From NCBI GenBank assembly GCA_005884305.1, contig VAYL01000128.1, forward strand, positions 1-21,359: a stretch of 21,359 nt of DNA, written 5' to 3'. Shown piece by piece: positions 1 through 8,079 of the stretch (position 1 is the stretch's first letter; the number at the start of each line of letters is the position of its first letter). This stretch comes from Actinomycetota bacterium (lineage in GTDB: Bacteria; Actinomycetota; Thermoleophilia; Solirubrobacterales; 70-9). The position numbers and the translations under genes were made by a program. Under the pieces are notes generated by a model. That model saw nothing but the letters and a program-made list of their open reading frames with translations, did no database searches and was not told the origin of the DNA.

Positions 1-492
1 CGCCACGGCCCACATCGCAAGCGTACGGGGGGTTGGATCCCTCAGTGATTGCGCGAAGAAGTAGAGCGCGGCGGTCATGAACAGGACCATCAGGGCGTAG
101 GAGCGCGCCTCCTGCGAGTACCAGACGAGGTACGGATTCAGCGCGACGAACGTGGCCGCGAGCAGCGCGACCAGCCGGCGGCGGCTGAGCTCCGCGGCGG
201 CCAAGTAGGCAAGCGGGATCGTGAGCGTCCCGAACAGCGCCGAGAGCGAGCGCAAACCGACCTCGCCCGTCCCGAACGGCCGCGACCAGAGCCACGCGAA
301 GATGTAGTACAGGGGCGGGCTGCGCTCGCTGTCGACGACCTCGTTCATGGTCGTGAACAGGCTGGGGTGCAGGATCCGGGCCGCCGTCACCGCCTCGTCG
401 TGGTCGTAGCTCTGGACCCCTAAGGTGGCGAACCTGACGAGCGCTCCGACAGCCGTGATCCCGATAAGGGCGTAGAGCCCGCGGCGGCTCAT
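1..492 (-). CDS. GT39-type (PMT/ArnT-like) membrane glycosyltransferase, N-terminal part, cut by the window edge
   Basis: The minus strand is open from an ATG at 492-490 to the window edge (164 codons seen), so the C-terminal part is missing. The translation starts with a hydrophobic segment (residues 6-27), followed by an acidic loop with D30-H-D-E33, then SPPLYY at 58-63, and several more hydrophobic segments. GT-C family enzymes (GT39/ArnT, dolichyl-phosphate-mannose transferase-like) carry an acidic motif in the first extracytoplasmic loop followed by a PPLYY-like stretch, so the family call is good. They move a sugar from a polyprenyl-phosphate carrier onto a protein or lipid at the outer face of the membrane. 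The substrate cannot be told. No in-frame alternative start is visible for the 19 codons upstream that I checked. The ATG overlaps the start codon of the divergent sulfatase. Confidence 0.85.
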   Translation of the reverse strand, partial: MSRRGLYALIGITAVGALVRFATLGVQSYDHDEAVTAARILHPSLFTTMNEVVDSERSPPLYYIFAWLWSRPFGTGEVGLRSLSALFGTLTIPLAYLAAAELSRRRLVALLAATFVALNPYLVWYSQEARSYALMVLFMTAALYFFAQSLRDPTPRTLAMWAVA

Positions 493-2107
493 GAACCCGC
501 AGAAGATATTGCTACGGAAGAACGTCGCCGGACCGGCACTCGTGGTGGGGCTGGCAATCGCCGTGGGACTCGTGACCGGCTGCGGCGGCGGCGAATCGCC
601 GAAGCCTCCGAGGCCAGTTACACACGGGCCGAACGTCCTGGTGCTGATGACGGACGATCAGACGACATCGGATCTCCGCGTCATGCCGAAGACGCAGCGC
701 CTTCTCGCCTCCAAGGGAACCAGCTTCACGCGGTTCTACACCTCGTATCCGCTCTGCTGCCCCTCCCGCACGACGTTCCTCACCGGCCAGTACGCGCACA
801 ACACCGGCGTACAGGGGAACTTCCCCGACACCGACGGCGGCGGGTATCTGAACCTGGTCGATCCCGGTAAGACCTTGCCGGTATGGCTTCGATCCGCGGG
901 CTACGAGACGTCGGTGGTGGGCAAGTGGCCGGAGTTCCCTCCCGCGGGTATCCCGCCCGGATGGAGTCACTGGTGGACCACGACCGAGTCCACGATCGCG
1001 CACTACTACGACTTCAGCCTCAACTCGGGGGACGGGAGCACACGCGACTTCGGCTCGCACGCGGGCGACTACAACACGAACGTTTTGACGCGCCTGGCCA
1101 AGCGGCTGGTCGAGCGCAGCGCCGACCGTCAAAAGCGGTTCTTCCTGTGGGTGCCGCACACGGCGCCGCATTTCGGCTTCGGCCGCAACGACGCCGCGAG
1201 CCGGCGCTGCGGGAGCGTGCCCGAAGGCCAGCCAGCCGGACAGACCGCCGTTCCGGCGCCCGCCGATGCGAACGCGTTCGCGCACGCCCGGCTCCCCCGA
1301 CCGCCCTCGTTCGACGAGCCAGACATGAGCGACAAGCCGCCGTTCCTGCGGCGTAAGCCGCTCACGGCTTCAGACCTCAAGGAGATGCGGACCGATTACC
1401 AATGCCGCCTGGCCTCGCTGCTCGGGGTGGATCGCAGCGTGGCGGAGCTCGTTGGCACGCTTCGCCGCACCGGCGAGCTCGACCGCACGGTCATCATCTT
1501 CACCTCGGACAACGGCTTCATGCTGGGCCAGCACCGGGAGGCCGTGGGCAAGAACCTGCCCTATGAGGAGGCGATCCGCGTGCCGCTCATCATCCGCGGG
1601 CCAGGGATCCCGGAGGACAAGTCGGTCTCGGCGCCCACCGCGAACGTCGACCTGGCCCCGACGATCCTCGCGGCCACCGGCACGCACGAGCAGGCAAGCG
1701 AGCGACGGCCCACCGACGGAACGTCGCTCCTCCGCGGCCAAGAGGACCCCTACCGCGCGATCCTGATCGAGGGGCGTGACGACGCGGCGCCGCGAGGGCA
1801 CTCCGGGTCGTTCGAGTCCCTCTCCTACGACGGGGTTCGCACGTCGCGGTACCTGTACGTCGAGTGGCACCGAGCGGTGCGGTCGTCGTCGCAGGCGGCA
1901 GCCGATACCCCGATCGGAGCCGGCCCCGTGGTCGGCAGGGAGCTCTACGACACCGACGTCGATCCATACGAGCTCGAGAACCAGGCCGACTCGAGCACGT
2001 ACAAGGCGCCTCGCAGCAAGCTCGCCGGCGTGCTCGCCGGGCTACAGAGCTGTTCCGGCGCCGATTGCGTCGTCAGCGTGTCGGTCCCGCCGCCGGCGGG
2101 CGGCTAG
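491..2107 (+). CDS. Sulfatase (arylsulfatase/N-acetylglucosamine-6-sulfatase-like) lipoprotein
   Basis: The 538-residue protein belongs to the alkaline-phosphatase-fold sulfatases, which hydrolyse sulfate esters. The N-terminus has a basic patch, a hydrophobic core (14-28) and a lipobox L-V-T-G-C31, so it is probably exported and lipid-anchored. Asp55-Asp56 (TDDQ) are metal ligands. The sulfatase signature is C89-C-P-S-R93, where Cys89 would be converted to formylglycine, so a formylglycine-generating enzyme or anaerobic maturase is needed elsewhere in the genome. HTAPH and TSDNG supply further active-site residues, and the C-terminus has the usual ELYDT..DPYELEN motif. The natural substrate is not evident. 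The ATG at 491 has no clear Shine-Dalgarno and overlaps the divergent glycosyltransferase start; an in-frame TTG at 509 would keep the signal peptide. Its TAG stop overlaps the ileS stop in a shared CTAG. Confidence 0.93.
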   Translation: MNPQKILLRKNVAGPALVVGLAIAVGLVTGCGGGESPKPPRPVTHGPNVLVLMTDDQTTSDLRVMPKTQRLLASKGTSFTRFYTSYPLCCPSRTTFLTGQYAHNTGVQGNFPDTDGGGYLNLVDPGKTLPVWLRSAGYETSVVGKWPEFPPAGIPPGWSHWWTTTESTIAHYYDFSLNSGDGSTRDFGSHAGDYNTNVLTRLAKRLVERSADRQKRFFLWVPHTAPHFGFGRNDAASRRCGSVPEGQPAGQTAVPAPADANAFAHARLPRPPSFDEPDMSDKPPFLRRKPLTASDLKEMRTDYQCRLASLLGVDRSVAELVGTLRRTGELDRTVIIFTSDNGFMLGQHREAVGKNLPYEEAIRVPLIIRGPGIPEDKSVSAPTANVDLAPTILAATGTHEQASERRPTDGTSLLRGQEDPYRAILIEGRDDAAPRGHSGSFESLSYDGVRTSRYLYVEWHRAVRSSSQAAADTPIGAGPVVGRELYDTDVDPYELENQADSSTYKAPRSKLAGVLAGLQSCSGADCVVSVSVPPPAGG

Positions 2108-5100
2108 GCCGCTCGTTCGAGGGCGATGCGCAGGTCTCGCCCCTCGATTTGCGCGGTCGCGCCGGTGACCTCGCCGTCGTAGCTGACGGCGGTCGCGAGC
2201 GTCTCGCCCGCGAGGTAGCTCTCGTGAGCCTGGGCAGCCTCGAGCAGCTCGGCGTCGCCGCCCAGGACGAGCTCGATCCGGTCGGTCACCTCGAGGCCGG
2301 CGTCGCGACGGGCGTTCTGAACGGCATGGACGATCTCCCGAGCCAGCCCCTCGCGGAGCAGCTCGTCGTCCAGCTCGAGGGCGAGCGCGACGGCTCGACC
2401 AGACTCCGCCTCCACGCGGTAGCCGTCCAGCGGCCTCATCACGAGGCTCAGGTCCTCGGGCTCCAGCTCGTGTTCCGTCGACGTTGATCCCGATCCTGCG
2501 CTCCCCGGCGAGGGCACCGGAAACCGAGGCGGGATCCAGCGACTCGACGGCCGCGGCCGCCTTCGGCATCAACTTGCCGAACCGCGGACCCAGAGAGCGA
2601 TAGTTGGGCTTGACGTCGTAGGAGACGAGCTCCGCCTCCTCGGAGACGAACTCGAGCTCCTTGATATTCAGCTCGCCGATGACCAGGTCCTGCAGCCGCT
2701 CGATCTCGGCGCGCTCGGCGCCGCGCGCGACGATCACGGCCTTGCGAAGCGGCTGGCGGACCTTGACCTGCGCCGCCGCCCTGGCGGCGCGGCCCAGCTC
2801 GATCGCGCGAAGCGCCGCCTCGACACCCGCCTCGAGCTCGGGATCCGCGAGTGCCTCGTTGGCCTCGGGGTAGTTCGCGAGGTGGACCGAGTCGGGCGCG
2901 CCGGCAAAGTCGTCGTCTCCGCCGGCGACGAGGTTCGTGTAGAGCTCGTCGGCGAGGAACGGGACGAAGGGGGCGAGCAGCGACCCCACGGTCAGCAGGC
3001 AGTGGCGGAGGGTGGCGAAGGCGGCACGGTCGCCCTCCCAGAAGCGCCGGCGCGAAAGGCGCACGTACCAGTTGGAGAGCTCGTCGACGTACTCGGAGAT
3101 GACGCGGCCCGCCGTCGTGCAGTCGAAGTCGTCCATGCGCTCGATGACCTCGGCCACGACCCGCTGGAGTCGCGAGAGCGCCCAGCGATCGAGATCGTTT
3201 GTTGCGCTCTCGGGCTCACCGAAGTCGGCCGGCGAAATCCCCTCGGCGTTCGCGTAGAGCACCCAGAACGAGTACGTGTTCCACAGCGTGGTGAAGAACC
3301 GGTAGACGGTCTCGCCGAGGGTCTCGGTCGAGAACCGGTAGCCCGCCCAGGGCTGCTGAGCGGTGAAGTAGTACCAGCGGAAGGCATCGGCGCCGTGACG
3401 CTCGATGACGTCCCACGGGTTGACCACGTTGCCGCGGCTCTTGGACATCTTCTGCCCCTCCGGGTCGAGGATCAGGCCGAAGCAAACGCAGTTGCGGTAG
3501 CTCGCCTGGTCGAACAGCAATGTCGAGATGGCGAGCAGCGAGTAGAACCAGCCGCGGGTCTGGTCGATGCCCTCGCTGATGAAGTCGGCGGGAAACCGCT
3601 CCTTGAACGTGTCCTCGCCCTCGAAGGGGTAATGCCACTGGGCGAAGGACATCGAGCCCGAGTCGTACCAGGCGTCGATGGTCTCCTCGACGCGCCGCAT
3701 GTCGCCGCCGCACGCCTCGCAGCGCAGCGTGACCTCGTCGATGTAGGGCCGGTGAAGGTCGTCCGGAACCTCGCCGCCGCGCGCGCGCAGGTCATCGATC
3801 GAGCCGGCGCAGAACCGCTCGTCGCAATCGTCCGAGGTGCACTCCCAGATGGGGAGCGGCGTGCCCCAGTAGCGCTCGCGCGACAGCGCCCAGTCCTGGT
3901 TTCCCTCGAGCCACTTGCCGAAGCGTCCGCGCTTGATGTGCTCGGGGTGCCAGCCGATCTTCTGGTTCTCGACGAGCATCCGATCGCGCACGTCGGTCGT
4001 ACGGATGTACCAACTCGACTTCGCGTAGTACAGCAGCGGCGTGCCGCAGCGCCAGCAGTGCGGGTACGCGTGCTCGTAGGTCTCGGCCCGCAGCAGGCGG
4101 CCCTCTCGTCGCAGCGCCTCGATGATGTCCGGGTCCGCCTCCTTGACGTTGCGCCCGGCGAAGTCGGTGATGCGCTCGTCGAAGGTGCCGTCCGGGAGCA
4201 CCGGATTCTGGAGCGTGATCCCGTACTGCTCGCCGAGGCGGAAGTCGTCCTCGCCGAACGCGATCGCGGTGTGAACGAGCCCCGTCCCGTCCTCGGTGGA
4301 GACGAAGTCGCCCTCGAGCACCGTGTGCCCGCGCGGCCCGTAGTCGGTGATGTAGCCGAAGGGCGGCTCGTATGCGGTTCCGGCGAGCGCGCTTCCCGGA
4401 AAGGTGGCGAGGACTGCCGCCTCCTCGTCGAACACCCGCTCCACCAGCGAGGACGCCACCACGAAGACCTCCTCGGCGCCCGTGGGGCGCACCCGCACGT
4501 ACTCGATGTCGGGGCCGACCGCCACGGCCGCGTTCGAAATGAGCGTCCATGGCGTCGTCGTCCAGACGACCAGCTGATCTCCGGGCTCCAGCGGCGATTC
4601 GGGGATCTCGTCGCTCGGGATCGGCTCGCGGAGCGGCAGCTTCACGTAGACCGACGGGTCCTCGACGTCCTGATATCCCTGCGCGACCTCGTGGGAGGAG
4701 AGCGCCGTGCCGCAGCGCGGGCAGTAGGGGACGACCTTGTGTCCCTGATACAGGCGCCCGTCCTCCCAGATCTTGCGCAGGGACCACCAGACCGACTCGA
4801 TGTATGAGTCGCGCAGCGTCACGTACGCGTCGTCCAGGTCGATCCAGAATCCGATCCGCTCGGTAAGCCGCGCCCATTCGTCGACGTAGCGGAAGACCGA
4901 CTCCCGGCACCGCTCGTTGAACTCGGCGATCCCGTACGCCTCGATCTCCGCCTTCGAGCTGATCCCGAGCTCGCGCTCGATCTCGAGCTCGACCGGCAGT
5001 CCGTGGCAGTCCCAGCCGGCCTTCCGCGGCACGCGATAGCCGCGCATCGTCCGGTAGCGCGGGTAGATGTCCTTGAAGACCCGCGAGAGAACGTGATGCG

Positions 5101-5269
5101 AGCCGGGCCGTCCGTTCGCCGTGGGCGGTCCCTCGTAGAAGCTCCAGGTCTCCGCTCCCTCCCGCTGCGCGACCGAGCGATGGAACACGTCGCGCTCGCG
5201 CCAGCGCTCGAGGATGCCCTCCTCGAGCGCGGAAAACGACTGCTTGGGATCCACGGGGCGGAACGCCAT
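2104..5269 (-). CDS. ileS: Isoleucyl-tRNA synthetase, IleRS2 type, with an apparent frameshift near 2476
   Basis: This is a class I aminoacyl-tRNA synthetase that charges tRNA-Ile in the cytoplasm. The chosen start is the ATG at 5269 (MAFRPVDP); the open frame continues upstream but that part is not IleS-like. Visible features are the HIGH-equivalent at residues 56-59, which reads G-S-H-H; the CP1 editing domain (about 220-420, with TTTPWTLISN and EDGTGLVHTA); zinc-type pairs C183/C186, C405/C408 and C517/C520; and KMSKS at 607-611. The frame is good down to about 2477 (GINVDG). After that the expected C-terminal domain (TEHELEPEDL to IALERAA) continues in the next frame to a TAG at 2104. The span is 3166 bases, one more than a multiple of three; merged, about 1054 residues, normal for the family. 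A sequencing or assembly indel is the simplest explanation. Its stop shares CTAG with the convergent sulfatase. Confidence 0.95.
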
Positions 5270-5314
5270 GAGCAGCTGATTCTGACAACCGCGCGCCGAG
5301 GCTCCGGCCCTAGC

Positions 5315-5788
5315 ATGGCTCTGGTGCTCCGAGCGACCTCGATCGTCGCCGCTCTCGCCCTCGCCGTCGTGGCCGCCGGAGGTTGCGGCTCGAAGGCCTC
5401 GACATCCACGCCCGCCGCCTGCGGCGGCACCGCCAATGACTACCTCAAGGCCCTTCAGGCCGCGCCGGGCGCCGTGCGGCTCGCCGGGGAGACGCCGATC
5501 AGCGACTGCTTCACGGGCGCGGAGGATCCCGACGTCACTCAGTCGGTGATCCAGGCGGCCGCGCGCCTCAACGCCCAGTCGCGGCGCGACCCACGCGGCG
5601 CGGCGACGGTGCAGCTCGGGTACCTGGCCGGCGCGGTCCACGAGGGCACCGCCCATGTGCCCAGCGATGCCGATCTTGTGCGCCGCATCGACGCCGCAGC
5701 CCGGTATGCGCCCGGCGGCGGATCGCCGGGCCCGGCGTTCGAGCGGGCGTTCGGGAAGGGATACGCTGCCGGAGAGGCGACCGGATAA
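5315..5788 (+). CDS. Small putative lipoprotein of unknown function
   Basis: The 157-residue protein begins MALVLRATSIVAALALAVVA and has a lipobox-like A-G-G-C24, so it is probably exported and lipid-anchored. The mature part contains C36 and C65, which could form a disulfide, and is otherwise Ala/Gly/Asp-rich without a domain I recognise. The frame is open further upstream (antisense to ileS), but the ATG at 5315 is where a signal peptide begins, so I chose it. It lies 45 bases from the divergent ileS start. Its TAA stop is followed after 19 bases by fumC, which has a strong Shine-Dalgarno, so the two may be cotranscribed. I see no functional link to fumarase. Confidence 0.7.
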   Translation: MALVLRATSIVAALALAVVAAGGCGSKASTSTPAACGGTANDYLKALQAAPGAVRLAGETPISDCFTGAEDPDVTQSVIQAAARLNAQSRRDPRGAATVQLGYLAGAVHEGTAHVPSDADLVRRIDAAARYAPGGGSPGPAFERAFGKGYAAGEATG

Positions 5789-5807
5789 GCGATAACGGAG
5801 GAAAACG

Positions 5808-7139
5808 ATGGCCGCGACGGACACCGAGCGCGAGCAGCTGTGGGGAGGGGAGACCGCGAAAGCCGTAGAGAACTTCCCAGTGTCCGGGCAGCCGATCCCG
5901 GCCCCGGTGGTGCACTGGCTGGGTCGGATCAAGGCGGCGGCGGCGCGGGTCAACGCCGAGCTCGGGCTCTTGGATGCGGACATCGCCGAGCGCATTGCCA
6001 GCGCGGCCGATGCGATCGCGGAGGGCGATCACGACGACCAGTTCCCGGTGGACGTCTTCCAGACGGGCTCCGGCACCTCCTCGAACATGAACGCCAACGA
6101 GGTGATCGCGAACCTCGCGGGCGACGGCACCCACCCCAATGACCACGTGAACATGGGCCAATCGTCGAACGATGTCTTCCCGTCCGCCGTCCATCTGGCC
6201 GCCCTCGACGAGACCACGCGCGACCTGCTGCCCGCGATGGACGAGCTCGCGTCCGCACTCGAGCGAAAGGCTGAGGAGTTCGCCGACGTCGTCAAGGCCG
6301 GGCGCACGCACCTGATGGACGCGGTCCCGGTGACGCTTGGGCAGGAGTTCGGCGGGTACGCGGCGCAGGTCCGGCTGGGGACCGAGCGCGTTCGCGGCAC
6401 GCTTGCCCGGGTTGGGCAGATCCCGCTGGGCGGGACGGCCACGGGCACGGGGCTCAACACGCACTCGGAATTCGCGCAGCGCGTTCGCACGAAGCTCAGC
6501 GAGGCGACCGGGCTCGAGATCTCAGAGCCCGCCGATCCCTTCGAGGCGCAGGGAAACCGCGACGCGCTGGTCGAGCTCTCAGGCGCGCTCAAGGTCGTGG
6601 CCGCCTCCCTCAACAAGATCGCGAACGACCTCGCGCTGATGGGATCCGGGCCGCGCGCCGGACTCGCCGAGATCAAGCTGCCGGCGCTTCAGAAGGGCTC
6701 ATCGATCATGCCCGGCAAGGTCAACCCTGTGATCCCGGAGGTGACGATCCAGGTCGCCGACCAGGTCGTCGGCAATGACGCGGCGATCACGATGGCCGGC
6801 TCGCAGGGGCAGTTCGAGCTGAATGTGCGGGTGCCGCTGATCGCGCGCAACCTGCTGGACTCGATCAAGCTCCTCGCCTCCGCCTGTCGCCTGCTGGACA
6901 CGAAGTGCGTTACCGGGATCGAGGCCGACGAGGAGATGACGAACCGCCACGCGGAAGCGACGCTCGCGACCGCGACGGCCCTCAACCCCCACATCGGCTA
7001 CGACGCCGCCGCCGAGATCGTCAAGGAGGCGCATGAGTCGGGCCGCCCCTTGCGCGAAGTGGCCCGCGAGAAGGGCGTGTCGGAGGAGATCCTCGACGAG
7101 GCGCTCGACCACCGGCGGATGGCCCACCCGCACGACTAG
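5808..7139 (+). CDS. fumC: Class II fumarate hydratase
   Basis: FumC converts fumarate and water to L-malate in the citric acid cycle, as a cytoplasmic homotetramer. The 443-residue protein shows the family's blocks in order: TGSGTSSNMNANEV (86-99), HPNDHVNMGQSSND (109-122), THLMDAVPV (167-175, with H168), and the superfamily signature GSSIMPGKVNP (297-307) with its catalytic serine. The second block separates it from adenylosuccinate lyase and argininosuccinate lyase, which share the fold; aspartase is the closest alternative but is usually longer. The N-terminus is slightly short, starting almost directly at LWGGET. The start is fixed by a Shine-Dalgarno GGAGG at 5797-5801, six bases before the ATG. 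Confidence 0.96.
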   Translation: MAATDTEREQLWGGETAKAVENFPVSGQPIPAPVVHWLGRIKAAAARVNAELGLLDADIAERIASAADAIAEGDHDDQFPVDVFQTGSGTSSNMNANEVIANLAGDGTHPNDHVNMGQSSNDVFPSAVHLAALDETTRDLLPAMDELASALERKAEEFADVVKAGRTHLMDAVPVTLGQEFGGYAAQVRLGTERVRGTLARVGQIPLGGTATGTGLNTHSEFAQRVRTKLSEATGLEISEPADPFEAQGNRDALVELSGALKVVAASLNKIANDLALMGSGPRAGLAEIKLPALQKGSSIMPGKVNPVIPEVTIQVADQVVGNDAAITMAGSQGQFELNVRVPLIARNLLDSIKLLASACRLLDTKCVTGIEADEEMTNRHAEATLATATALNPHIGYDAAAEIVKEAHESGRPLREVAREKGVSEEILDEALDHRRMAHPHD

Positions 7140-7239
7140 CGACTGGTCGGCCGGTGGACAAGCCGTAACGCCGCGCCCGCTCTGGCGACTAATGAGTAGA
7201 TGCCATCATTGGCTTAGAGCTTGATTTGAGAGGAGCCCC

Positions 7240-7752
7240 ATGACCACCGAGAGCGCCACTACGACCATTACCGAGAAGGCCACCTTCGGAGCCGGCTGCT
7301 TCTGGCAGGTCGAGGAGGCATTCCGGGGCCTGGATGGCGTGATCGATACTGCGGTCGGCTACGAGGGCGGCCACGTCGATAACCCCACCTACGAGCAGGT
7401 CTGCACCGGTAACACAGGCCACGTCGAGGTCTGCCAGGTCACCTTCGACCCCGCGAAGATCGACTACGAGCAGCTCGTGGAGAAGTACCTCGACATCCAT
7501 GACCCGACCCAGTTGAACCGCCAAGGCCCCGACGTCGGCTGGCAGTACCGCTCGGTGATCTTCGCCGACGGCGACGACCAGGCCGAGATCGCGAGACAGG
7601 TGATCGAGCGCGCCCAGCCGCGGTTCCGGAACCAGATCGTGACCGAGGTCGAGCCCTCCGCTCCGTTCTGGCGCGCCGAGGAGTACCACCAGTGCTACCT
7701 CGAGAAGCGCGGCTCACACGGCGGCTTGCTGGGAACGCTGCTCGGGCGCTAG
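7240..7752 (+). CDS. msrA: Peptide-methionine (S)-S-oxide reductase
   Basis: MsrA reduces the S-epimer of methionine sulfoxide in proteins and repairs oxidative damage, with thioredoxin as the usual reductant. The 170-residue protein carries the catalytic motif G-C20-F-W; the next residue is Gln where most homologues have Gly. It also has GYEGG, the NPTYEQVC block, GHVEV, and FW..EEYHQCYLEK near the C-terminus. The Cys in the last motif may be a resolving cysteine. A Shine-Dalgarno (GAGAGGAG, 7227-7234) supports the ATG. It sits 100 bases after fumC, in the same direction; this gap holds no gene. No msrB is visible nearby. Confidence 0.96.
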   Translation: MTTESATTTITEKATFGAGCFWQVEEAFRGLDGVIDTAVGYEGGHVDNPTYEQVCTGNTGHVEVCQVTFDPAKIDYEQLVEKYLDIHDPTQLNRQGPDVGWQYRSVIFADGDDQAEIARQVIERAQPRFRNQIVTEVEPSAPFWRAEEYHQCYLEKRGSHGGLLGTLLGR

Positions 7753-7772
7753 GACGACTGGCCCTAGAAGCC

Positions 7773-7791
7773 GACTCCAATATTTAGAGTC
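7773..7791 (+). other. Small imperfect inverted repeat after msrA
   Basis: GACTC (7773-7777) and GAGTC (7787-7791) pair across an AT-rich centre (CAATATTTA) that can add two A-T pairs after one mismatch. It begins 20 bases after the msrA stop. It could be a weak terminator element, but there is no T-run, so I do not call it a terminator. Confidence 0.3.
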
Positions 7792-7992
7792 GCGGGCTGC
7801 TTCACCCAGTTCACCCAGGGCGCGATCCCGAACCTCTGGAACCTCGCCACGTCGTTCGCGATGTCTGACCGGACGTTCCAGCTGGACAGCGTCCCGAGCT
7901 ACGGCGCCCACATCGAGCTCGTCTCCACGACCACTGACGGATTCGCGGGCGACGGCCCGGACAGGTCGCCAGTCCCGATGACGCATTCGAAG
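7786..7992 (+). pseudogene. Remnant of a phosphoesterase-family (phospholipase C/acid phosphatase-like) gene
   Basis: Between msrA and the aldehyde dehydrogenase one plus-strand frame reads GCFTQFTQGAIPNLWNLATSFAMSDRTF and continues with PSYGAHIELVSTTTDGFAGD (quoted in parts). The pattern IPNL-W-x-LA-x-x-FA-x-SDRTF followed by a PS-x-x-x-H block resembles the internal part of the exported phosphoesterase family that includes phospholipase C and AcpA-type acid phosphatases. There is no start codon with a signal peptide and no catalytic N-terminal motif, and the similarity stops after about position 7992. I therefore read it as a decayed fragment rather than a gene. The resemblance is from memory of the family; a database search would settle it. 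Confidence 0.5.
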
Positions 7993-8009
7993 CTCACGCC
8001 GCGCACCAG

Positions 8010-8033
8010 CGGTGGGTCTTCGAGCACCCACCG
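8010..8033 (-). terminator. GC-rich hairpin downstream of the aldehyde dehydrogenase, possible terminator
   Basis: CGGTGGGT (8010-8017) and ACCCACCG (8026-8033) form a perfect 8-bp stem around an eight-base loop CTTCGAGC. It lies 46 bases past the stop of the minus-strand aldehyde dehydrogenase and 257 bases past msrA. There is no T-run on either side, so intrinsic termination is uncertain; it would work equally in both directions. Confidence 0.35.
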
Positions 8034-8079
8034 AAGGACCCCGGGGGCACTTAGGGCGAGCCTGAGGCGAGGCGCCGCG

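Noticed and set aside
2882..4807. A 641-codon open frame on the plus strand
   Set aside because: It is exactly antisense to the motif-rich part of ileS and its translation is Arg/Ala/Val-rich with no recognisable domain; a by-product of high GC content.
5270..5995. N-terminal extension of the ileS frame
   Set aside because: The extra 242 codons have no IleS similarity, lie antisense to a lipoprotein gene and the fumC start, and family members begin near MAFRPVDP.
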